Source: CAIWAH01 sp964602595 (GTDB taxonomy: Bacteria > Verrucomicrobiota > Verrucomicrobiia > Limisphaerales > UBA9464). Taken from it: DNA of 64,000 nt. The notes beneath the pieces were generated by a model, which had not been told where the DNA came from, made no database searches, and saw nothing but the letters and a program-made list of their open reading frames with translations. Shown piece after piece: positions 7,523 through 14,381 of the stretch. Each line of letters begins with the position of its first letter. Positions within the stretch are counted from its first letter, which is position 1. Position numbers and translations under genes: made by a program. Location of the stretch: positions 62,001 to 126,000 of the forward strand of contig CAZRRO010000013.1 in assembly GCA_964602595.1 (NCBI GenBank). The letters run 5' to 3'.

Positions 7523-7661
7523 GGTGGGGCGAGACTCTGTCGAGCCCAATTTGCCGGCGAAGCCGGCGCGAGCGCAGCGAGCATCTCGGGGTTGCGCGTA
7601 GATGCTCACTCCGTTCGCCTCGCTCCGCTCGTAAGTGGGCTCGACGGAGTCTCGCCCCACC
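7523..7661. repeat. 139-bp inverted-repeat element (MITE-like) between Y-RNA units 1 and 2
   Basis: The ends form a near-perfect terminal inverted repeat of about 29 bp, GGTGGGGCGAGACTCTGTCG at the left and its complement ending at 7661, differing at about two positions. The interior holds further partial inverted repeats (GCCGGC-GAA-GCCGGC; gagcatct against agatgctc), so the whole folds into one long cruciform. No coding capacity is evident. It is probably a non-autonomous mobile or REP-type element. Confidence 0.75.
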
Positions 7662-7702
7662 CAGAGGCGGGTTGCGTCCAAACGTGTTTCAAAGATCAAG
7701 TT

Positions 7703-7769
7703 GGGGCCGACAAGTAGGGATGCCGAGACAGGACATTTAACAGATGTAGTCTCGACGGCATTCGGCCCC
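7703..7769 (-). ncRNA. Short Y RNA without tRNA-like domain (unit 1)
   Basis: About 67 nt. Outer stem GGGGCCGA (7769-7762) pairs with TCGGCCCC (7710-7703). The shared ATGCC block can pair with GGCAT, leaving a CCCTACTTG bulge. Inner stem GAGAC pairs with GTCTC. The loop, TACATCTGTTAAATGTCCT, keeps the TACAT block but has no T or D arm. It is the first unit after rsr and probably represents the minimal Ro-binding form. Confidence 0.8.
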
Positions 7770-7798
7770 GAAATTCGCGTTAACCAGCGCCAATCGTT

Positions 7799-7865
7799 CC
7801 GTAGGAGACGAGGTGACGAGTCTCACTCTTCTCCAAACAGAGCCTCCTCACGTCGGCTCCTACGG
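7799..7865. repeat. 67-bp imperfect palindrome between rsr and the Y-RNA genes
   Basis: Two arms of about 26 bp (CCGTAGGAGACGAGGTGACG... and its partner ending CGGCTCCTACGG) match at about 21 positions, with the mismatches spaced regularly. It has no coding potential and looks like a dispersed palindromic repeat unit. It lies between the rsr stop (7940) and the first Y RNA, so it is transcribed in the operon and would fold as a long hairpin. Confidence 0.75.
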
Positions 7866-7939
7866 AATTTCTCGGCGTTCCGTCCTAGGAGGGCGGGTTG
7901 CCGGCCCGAGGCCGCTTCCCGCCCTCCCGTGCGCGTGGC

Positions 7940-9493
7940 TCACACGGCCACGTCTTCGATCACTCCGACCCAGTGGTCGGCGTTGAGTTCGCCCTTGGCG
8001 AAAGTCGCCAGGAGCTCGAACACCGCGTCCGAGAACCCGCCGACATTCAGGATGTCAGCCCGCTCCTGCGCCTGCGTCGAGCCGTAGGGCTGGACATCCA
8101 GGCACACCAGCCGCGCGGCCGGGTTCCGCCGACGGAAGAGTTCCCACTCCGCCATCGTCTTCGTGCTGCGGCCGCCGCCTTCGCCGTCCACCCAGCTCTG
8201 GTTGTCCGACACCATGACCACGAGGTCGGCCGCGGCGTTCCGCCGGTTCAGCTCGCGCAACGGCGCGCTGCAGTTCGTTCCACCGCTCGGCAGGCCGGCC
8301 AACACCTTCGCGTTGGTCAGCACCGAATCGCGCGGGTTCAACCGCACCGGCACCACGTCGTCCGAGAACGGCAGGACTTCCGCGGCGCGGTTCTTCCGCA
8401 CCAACGCCGCCGCCACGAGGGCCGCGACATCGAGGCACCGGACCGCCGTGGTCGAGCCCTTGCGGTGACCGGTCACCGGCGACTGCATGGAGCCCGACAC
8501 GTCCGGACACACCACCACCCGGCCGGCGATCTCGGGCACGTTTTCCAGGGCGACTTCCATCGCATCCTGCAACGCCTCCCGCACCTCGCCGGGAACGGAT
8601 TGCTCCGCCTGGGCGTGCGCCACCATGAGCTGATACGGGAAGACCCGCGCCCGCCGCACGTTGGCCGGCTCACGCAACCGCTCGGCCACCAGCTTGGTAA
8701 CCTTGCGGTCGCCGAACACGCCATGCCGCGCAAAGGTGTTCAGGTTCATCCGCGTCATCTGCCACGGCGCCCGCCGTGCGATTGCGGTCCACTCGGCCTG
8801 GCCGAGGTTCAACGCCGTGAGCATTTGGAACGGCACCTCCGGCACGTCCTTGGACTCACCACGCTTGTAGGCCTCAAAGGCCCGCACGCACTCCGGCAGC
8901 GTGGCCGCGTCATGTTCCCGGCCCAGCAGCCAGCCGTAGAACGCCTTCCGCTGCGCCGACTCCGGCCGCGGGTGGACCATCTTCACGACGTCCGCCAGCG
9001 ACGGGCTCTGGCCCACGGTCGCCCGGAAGAGCTGCTCGTCGGTGCGGCTGGCCAGCCATTGCTGGACGAGCTTCTTCGGCACCGAGCCGAGCGACTTCCG
9101 CCCGACCACGCCGGAGCGCAGGATCTGGACGAAGTTGCGGACCATCTTCCCGTCGTCACAGACGCGCGGGAACACCGCCTTCAGCTTCTCCGCGTCGAGC
9201 ACGCTCAACGCCGCGCACAGCAGCGCCGGCATGTCCTTCATGTGACCGCGCTCGCGGCCGTAAACCGCGACCTTGGCCGTGAACTCCGGACCAGCCGCGC
9301 TCGCCAGCTCCAGCACCCGCTGCAACTGGGTCTCGGCGTCGGCGTAGAAGGTTCCGTTCAGGCAACCCGTCACGGCGTATTGCGCGAGGGCGTGCTTCGG
9401 GGTGAGGGCAAACGCCTTGGCGCCGGCCTCGTTCACCGTGTCCGCCTTGGAGAATTTTCCAGCCAAGGTCTGGAAGAGGGTTTTGTTTGCCAT
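7940..9493 (-). CDS. rsr: Ro60/TROVE protein Rsr
   Basis: 517 aa from the ATG at 9493 (MANKTLFQTLAGKF); the frame stays open upstream to 9901 but the extension overlaps the promoter. Residues 1 to about 320 are the HEAT-like TROVE ring, and about 326-517 a von Willebrand A domain with a MIDAS motif DVSGS at 331-335. Ro60 proteins bind Y RNA on the outer ring surface and misfolded or damaged RNA ends in the central hole. In bacteria they can be tethered to exonucleases such as PNPase by the Y RNA. Here it heads an operon with four Y-RNA genes and the rtcA/rtcB repair enzymes behind a sigma-54 promoter, as in the rsr-yrlBA-rtcBA locus of Salmonella. Confidence 0.96.
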   Translation of the reverse strand: MANKTLFQTLAGKFSKADTVNEAGAKAFALTPKHALAQYAVTGCLNGTFYADAETQLQRVLELASAAGPEFTAKVAVYGRERGHMKDMPALLCAALSVLDAEKLKAVFPRVCDDGKMVRNFVQILRSGVVGRKSLGSVPKKLVQQWLASRTDEQLFRATVGQSPSLADVVKMVHPRPESAQRKAFYGWLLGREHDAATLPECVRAFEAYKRGESKDVPEVPFQMLTALNLGQAEWTAIARRAPWQMTRMNLNTFARHGVFGDRKVTKLVAERLREPANVRRARVFPYQLMVAHAQAEQSVPGEVREALQDAMEVALENVPEIAGRVVVCPDVSGSMQSPVTGHRKGSTTAVRCLDVAALVAAALVRKNRAAEVLPFSDDVVPVRLNPRDSVLTNAKVLAGLPSGGTNCSAPLRELNRRNAAADLVVMVSDNQSWVDGEGGGRSTKTMAEWELFRRRNPAARLVCLDVQPYGSTQAQERADILNVGGFSDAVFELLATFAKGELNADHWVGVIEDVAV

Positions 9494-9526
9494 ACTTAGT
9501 CTTTCGTTTTGTTCGAAACGACGTAA

Positions 9527-9542
9527 TGCAACGGGCGTGCCA
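9527..9542 (-). promoter_or_regulatory. Sigma-54 promoter of the rsr/Y-RNA/rtcAB operon
   Basis: Read on the minus strand, the sequence is TGGCACG-CCCG-TTGCA, matching the consensus TGGCACG-N4-TTGCW at every defined position (GG at 9541/9540, GC at 9529/9528). A start near 9516 would leave a leader of about 22 bases before the rsr ATG at 9493. The neighbouring divergent gene encodes RtcR, a sigma-54 activator, so the control link is very likely. Confidence 0.95.
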
Positions 9543-9680
9543 ACCGGTGAAACAGGCACAAATTGGCCGTTTTGCTCAGGATTCAGCGTGGGCGGTAAAA
9601 CTGCGTGAAGACAGTAGGCGCTTATACGCGATGACATTCGCTTTACGGCGACTACCAACCGGTGGCAGTCTCGCCCGTTG

Positions 9681-9702
9681 GGGCGGCGCGGCAGCACCGC
9701 CC
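9681..9702. repeat. GC-rich hairpin just upstream of rtcR
   Basis: GGGCGG and CCGCCC close a 10-base loop 14 bases before the rtcR ATG. It resembles a palindromic repeat rather than a terminator because no T-run follows on either strand. It lies in the rtcR leader and may affect translation of the regulator. Confidence 0.5.
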
Positions 9703-9716
9703 TACCGGGCATAGAT

Positions 9717-11315
9717 ATGAAGAAGACCGTCGTGTTGGGCATCTTGGGCAGCGTGCTGGATTCGGGCTTCCACCAGGAGCGCTGGCAGAAGTGGCGGCCC
9801 ACCGTTTCACTGTGCCAGCACGACGACCTGGTGGTGAGCCGGTTTGAATTGCTGCACCAGACTTCGCATCTCGACATGGCCCGCTGCGTGGCGGCGGACA
9901 TCGGGCGCGTGTCGCCAGAGACGACGGTGAACCTGCATCCGCACGACCTGAAGGATCCCTGGGACTTCGAAGAGGTCTTCGCGGCTTTGCACGAATTTGC
10001 CCGCGGCTACGCGTTCAAGCCGGACAAGGAGGACTACCTCGTCCACATCACGACCGGCACGCATGTGCAGCAGATTTGCCTCTTCCTGCTGACGGAGAGC
10101 CGCCATTTCCCCGGGCGGCTGGTGCAGACTTCGCCGAAGGACAAGAAGGTGAAGTCGCCCGACGGCAAATACAGCGTCATTGATCTCGACCTGTCCCGCT
10201 ACGACCGGATTGCCGCGCGGTTTCGCAAGGAGGCCAGCGAGGCGCGCAGCTTTCTGAAGTCCGGCATCGAGACGCGCAACGCCCGCTTCAACCGGTTGAT
10301 CGAGCAGATCGAGCACGTGGCCATCCAGTCGCGCGATCCCGTGCTGCTCATGGGCCCGACCGGCGCCGGAAAATCGCAGCTCGCGCGGCGCATCTACGAA
10401 CTGAAGAAGGCGCGGCATCAGATCGCCGGTGCGTTCGTGGAAGTGAACTGCGCCACGCTGCGCGGCGATGCGGCGATGAGCGCGCTTTTCGGCCATGTCA
10501 AAGGTGCCTTCACCGGGGCGCTGAAGGACCGCGCAGGGTTGTTGCGTTCCGCCGACGGCGGTCTGCTGTTCCTGGACGAGGTCGGCGAACTCGGTCTCGA
10601 CGAACAGGCCATGCTACTGCGCGCGCTGGAGGAGAAGCGTTTTCCGCCGTTCGGCGGCGACCACGAGGTGACGAGCGACTTCCAACTCATCACCGGCACG
10701 AACCGCGACCTGGTAGAACGGGTTCGCGAGGGGCGCTTCCGCGAAGACCTACTGGCGCGGCTGAATCTCTGGACCTTCCGCCTGCCGGGCCTGCGGGAAC
10801 GCGTGGAGGACATCGGGCCAAATCTCGATTACGAACTGGAGCAGTTCGCCCGCAAGCACGGCACTCGCGTGACCCTGAGCAAGGAAGTGCGGGAACGGTT
10901 CTTGGCCTTCGCCCATTCCCCCGAGGCGCGCTGGAGTGCGAACTTCCGCGACCTGAACGCCGCCCTCACGCGCATGGCGACGCTGGCCGAGGGTGGACGG
11001 ATCACAGCGGCGGTGCTTGACGATGAGTTGGCCCGGTTGCGCGCGGCATGGGCGGAGCCGGAGATGGAAGACGACGAGGCGGAGCTCCTGAACGCCGTTC
11101 TCGGCCCGAAGCGGCTGGCGGAGATTGATCCCTTCGATCAGGCCCAACTCGCCTACGTGATTCGCGTCTGCCGCGAGTCCAAGAGCCAGTCGGATGCGGG
11201 CCGGAAGCTGTTCAAGGTCTCGCGCCTCGGCCGCAAGCATACCAACGATGCAGACCGCCTGACCAAGTATCTGGCCCGCTTCGCACTGACGTGGGCGGAA
11301 TGCTCGGAAGGCTGA
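9717..11315 (+). CDS. rtcR: RtcR, CARF-domain sigma-54 activator of RNA repair
   Basis: 532 aa from the ATG at 9717 (MKKTVVLGILGS), the usual length of RtcR. Residues 1 to about 180 are the CARF-like sensor with the HITTGTHVQQ motif at 110-119, thought to sense an RNA-derived ligand. The AAA+ core follows, with Walker A GPTGAGKS (213-220), the sigma-54 contact loop GAFTGA (263-268) and Walker B LLFLDEVGE. The C-terminus (SDAGRKLFKVSR...NDADRLTKYL) is the DNA-binding helix-turn-helix part. In Salmonella and E. coli RtcR drives rsr-yrl-rtcBA or rtcBA after RNA damage. Here it is divergent from the sigma-54 promoter 175 bases away. A longer start at 9678 is possible but would translate the hairpin. 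Confidence 0.96.
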   Translation: MKKTVVLGILGSVLDSGFHQERWQKWRPTVSLCQHDDLVVSRFELLHQTSHLDMARCVAADIGRVSPETTVNLHPHDLKDPWDFEEVFAALHEFARGYAFKPDKEDYLVHITTGTHVQQICLFLLTESRHFPGRLVQTSPKDKKVKSPDGKYSVIDLDLSRYDRIAARFRKEASEARSFLKSGIETRNARFNRLIEQIEHVAIQSRDPVLLMGPTGAGKSQLARRIYELKKARHQIAGAFVEVNCATLRGDAAMSALFGHVKGAFTGALKDRAGLLRSADGGLLFLDEVGELGLDEQAMLLRALEEKRFPPFGGDHEVTSDFQLITGTNRDLVERVREGRFREDLLARLNLWTFRLPGLRERVEDIGPNLDYELEQFARKHGTRVTLSKEVRERFLAFAHSPEARWSANFRDLNAALTRMATLAEGGRITAAVLDDELARLRAAWAEPEMEDDEAELLNAVLGPKRLAEIDPFDQAQLAYVIRVCRESKSQSDAGRKLFKVSRLGRKHTNDADRLTKYLARFALTWAECSEG

Positions 11316-11368
11316 CCTGCCGGTTTAGGCGGTGCCGGAGGCGGTGGGAGTCACCAGATTAGTGGAGA

Positions 11369-12841
11369 CTACTTGGCCGAGGTCTGCGGGGCGTCCGGCA
11401 AAGTCGTCAGACCGGCGGCCGCCTGCTTCGCGCCTCTGACCATTGGCTCAGGATCAAGGCCGAGATACACGGTCCCCGCGATGGCGAAGACAATGGCGAT
11501 CTTCGTCGCGCCACTGACCGGAATCCGGGTCAGGTCCGTGGCGATGCGGGGGAAGAAAGCGGAGCGGAGGATGCCGAAGTAGTAATACAGGGAAATCACC
11601 ACGCCCACACATGCCACGAGCAGGGCTACAAGGAACAGTTTGTCGGTCGCGACGTGTTCGGCCACGGCCCGCAGCAGGTAAAATTTCGCGAAGAAACCGG
11701 CGAGCGGCGGAATGCCTGCCAGGCTGACCATGCCCACGGTCAGCGCCGCGGCGAGCCACGCCGACCGTTGTCCCAATCCCGCGAAGGCGCTGAGGTCATC
11801 GCTGTCGGTGTGCGCCACGACCACGCTGATGGCGGCGAAGGCCGTCAGCACGGTGAAGATATAACCGCCGAGATAGCTCATCACCGCCGCGGAACCATTC
11901 AGACTGGCGGCACCGATTCCCAGCAGCAGGAAACCCGCATTGGCGATCGAGCTGTAGCCCATGATGCGCTTCACGCTGCGTTGCGGGATGGCGCACAGGC
12001 TGCCATACAGGATCGTGACTATTCCAAAACCCAGGAACAGCCGGCCCCATTGCGCCGTCAGGTCGGGCACAACCCCAAAGGCGATGCGCAGCAGCAGGGC
12101 AAAGCCGGCCGCCTTTGAGCCGGTGGCCAGGAATGCCACGGTGGGTGCCGGCGCGCCTTGGTAAACATCGGGCGCCCACATCTGGAACGGGAACGCAGCG
12201 ATCTTGAAGCCAAGGCCGACAACCGTGAGCAGTAGGCCCGTCACGAACAGCGGCGACTTGACCAATTCAGCCTGCTTGGCGGCGATCTCGAAGAAGTTGG
12301 TCGAATTGGCCGATCCGAAGATCAGCGCGATGCCGAAGACCATGAAGCCCGAGGCCAACGCGCCGAGGATCAGGTATTTCACGCCTGCTTCGATGGAGGC
12401 CGCCTTGTTCCGCTGGAAGCTGACCAGGACATAAAAGGTGATCGTGATCAGTTCGAGCGCGACGAACATCAGGATGAAGTCGTTGGCCGAGGCCGCGAAC
12501 AGCATGCCCACCAGAGCGAACAGCGTGAGGGCGCAATATTCCGCGTAACCGACGAGTTTTTCCGACCAGTCGAGCGACAGCAGTAGCACCACCAGCGCCG
12601 CCAGCAGGAAGAAGCCCTTGAAGAAGTTCGACATGGCATCCACGACAAACATGCCGCCGAATGCGGTGCCGTCGACCGGCGACGCCCCGCCGGTTGCGTA
12701 GGTCAAGATGATACCAAGGAGGGTCGCCGCCCCGTAGCCGACGACTTTGCGGGCACCCGCGGGCACCCAAAGGTCGGCCAGCAGCACGCCCAGCCCCAGC
12801 AGGGTCACCAGAATCTCGATGGTCAGGAGCGAATAGTTCAT
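11369..12841 (-). CDS. nuoN: NADH-quinone oxidoreductase subunit N
   Basis: 490 aa from ATG 12841 (MNYSLLTIEILVTLLG). It is one of the three Mrp-antiporter-like proton-pumping subunits of the complex I membrane arm, with about 14 hydrophobic helices. Recognisable blocks include VEL-type FVALELITITFYVL (glutamate in a helix), the lysine-containing GVKYLILGALASGF, and SIANAGFLLLG. It is the last gene of the operon and starts 13 bases after nuoM. The stop faces the rtcR stop 53 bases away with no clear terminator between. Confidence 0.95.
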   Translation of the reverse strand: MNYSLLTIEILVTLLGLGVLLADLWVPAGARKVVGYGAATLLGIILTYATGGASPVDGTAFGGMFVVDAMSNFFKGFFLLAALVVLLLSLDWSEKLVGYAEYCALTLFALVGMLFAASANDFILMFVALELITITFYVLVSFQRNKAASIEAGVKYLILGALASGFMVFGIALIFGSANSTNFFEIAAKQAELVKSPLFVTGLLLTVVGLGFKIAAFPFQMWAPDVYQGAPAPTVAFLATGSKAAGFALLLRIAFGVVPDLTAQWGRLFLGFGIVTILYGSLCAIPQRSVKRIMGYSSIANAGFLLLGIGAASLNGSAAVMSYLGGYIFTVLTAFAAISVVVAHTDSDDLSAFAGLGQRSAWLAAALTVGMVSLAGIPPLAGFFAKFYLLRAVAEHVATDKLFLVALLVACVGVVISLYYYFGILRSAFFPRIATDLTRIPVSGATKIAIVFAIAGTVYLGLDPEPMVRGAKQAAAGLTTLPDAPQTSAK

Positions 12842-12854
12842 CGGGCGGAAAGGA

Positions 12855-14375
12855 TCAGTGGGCGGCAACCACGGCAGCCGGGGCGGTTCCAGCAGGTTGG
12901 GCGGGCGCGGCCGCCTTCACGATTTCGACGACGCTCGGCCGGATGCAGGCGACGAGCGAGTCAGGGCGGATGCCGAACCAAAGCAGTGCGGCCAGCAGGA
13001 CGAGGAAGGGCAATCGACGCCAGTAGTTGGCATCCCCGACGTGATTGAACTCGGTCTTGGCCGGGCCGTGAACCACGCTGCGGATGGCCCGAAGCATGTA
13101 AACTCCGCCGATGATCAATCCGCCCCATGCGGCGGCGACCACAAACCAAGGGAACGCCTTCCAGGCGCCGAACATCACGCTGAGTTCACCGGGGAAGTTC
13201 GCAAAACCGGGCAGGCCGCAACCGGCCATGAATGCCATGACGATGGCGGTGCCGACGAAGGGCATCTGCCGCAGGAGTCCGCCGAATTTGTCCATGTCGG
13301 TCGTCCCACAGCGTTGGTAAAGGTAGCCATTCAACGCGAAGCTCAACGCAGCCAGCAAACCGTGGGCGACCATTATGACCACGACGCCGGTGATCCCCAC
13401 CACACTCACGCTGGCCAGTCCGAGGAAACAGAAACCCATGTGGGCCAAGCTGGAATTGCCCAGCAGCAGCGCCATGTCCCGTTGCCGCATCGCGACCCAA
13501 CCGCAATAGAGGATGTTGCCCAGACAGAGCAGCGCCAAGGCTGGCATCCATGGTTGCACCGCGGCCGGCAACAAGGGCCACGCCACGCGGATCAGCACGT
13601 AGAGTCCGACCTTTTTCAGCACGCCAGCGTGCATCATCGCGGTCGGCGTCGGGGCCGAGGCATAACCGAGGGCGGCCCACGAGTGGAACGGCCACAACCC
13701 CACCAACGTGCCGAACCCGAGCAGCAGAAGCGGGAAGATGATCTTTTGAGCCGATTCGCCGAGGGGCTTCTCCGCGAGCACTACCTTCAGCGCGGTCACG
13801 TCGAGCGTGTTCACGCCGGACATGACGTAGAGGGCAATCAATCCCGTCAGCGCCACCAACGCGCCAAGGGTCAGGTAGAGGGTGATCTGGAACGTGGCGT
13901 AAGTCTTCTGCTCGCCGCGGCCCCAGATGCCGAGCATCAGGAACGTGGGCACCAAGGCGATTTCGTTGAAGAAGTAGAGGAAGAACAAGTCGAGCGAGAC
14001 GAATGCCCCGATGGCTCCGCCGGTCATCACGAGGAGCAGAAAATAAAACAGCTTCACCTGTCGCTCGATCTCCCAAGCAGCGCAGATCGCCGCGAACGAG
14101 ACCAACGCAGCCATCAGGACAAGCCCGATGTTCAGGCCGTCTACCCCGACATGGTAGTTGAGGCCGACCGACGGAATCCACTGGGCGAGCTGCACAAACT
14201 GCATCTCTGCGGAACCGGCTTCGAAGCCAGAGAACAGCACGACGGCTTGGATCGCCGTCAGGGCGCCGGTCAGCAGGGCGATGGCGCGCAGGATGACCCG
14301 GTAATTGCCGGGCACGGCCAGCACCAGCAGCGCGCCAATGAACGGGGTCAGGAGAAGCGTGGTAAGCGAGGACAT
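12855..14375 (-). CDS. nuoM: NADH-quinone oxidoreductase subunit M
   Basis: 506 aa antiporter-like proton channel subunit of complex I. Typical features are the early PSVGLNYHVGVDGLN segment, FFNEIALVPTFLMLGIWG with the conserved helix-5 glutamate, GLWPFHSWAALGYASAPTP with a Trp-Pro-His turn, and SLAHMGFCFLG. A C-terminal Ala/Pro-rich tail (KAAAPAQPAGTAPAAVVAAH) extends past the last helix. It sits between nuoL (6 bases upstream) and nuoN. Confidence 0.96.
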   Translation of the reverse strand: MSSLTTLLLTPFIGALLVLAVPGNYRVILRAIALLTGALTAIQAVVLFSGFEAGSAEMQFVQLAQWIPSVGLNYHVGVDGLNIGLVLMAALVSFAAICAAWEIERQVKLFYFLLLVMTGGAIGAFVSLDLFFLYFFNEIALVPTFLMLGIWGRGEQKTYATFQITLYLTLGALVALTGLIALYVMSGVNTLDVTALKVVLAEKPLGESAQKIIFPLLLLGFGTLVGLWPFHSWAALGYASAPTPTAMMHAGVLKKVGLYVLIRVAWPLLPAAVQPWMPALALLCLGNILYCGWVAMRQRDMALLLGNSSLAHMGFCFLGLASVSVVGITGVVVIMVAHGLLAALSFALNGYLYQRCGTTDMDKFGGLLRQMPFVGTAIVMAFMAGCGLPGFANFPGELSVMFGAWKAFPWFVVAAAWGGLIIGGVYMLRAIRSVVHGPAKTEFNHVGDANYWRRLPFLVLLAALLWFGIRPDSLVACIRPSVVEIVKAAAPAQPAGTAPAAVVAAH

Positions 14376-14381
14376 GGCAGG

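Noticed and set aside
7898..9499. 533-codon open frame on the plus strand
   Set aside because: It is antisense to rsr, rich in Arg and His as expected from a shadow frame of GC-rich coding DNA, and has no family signal.
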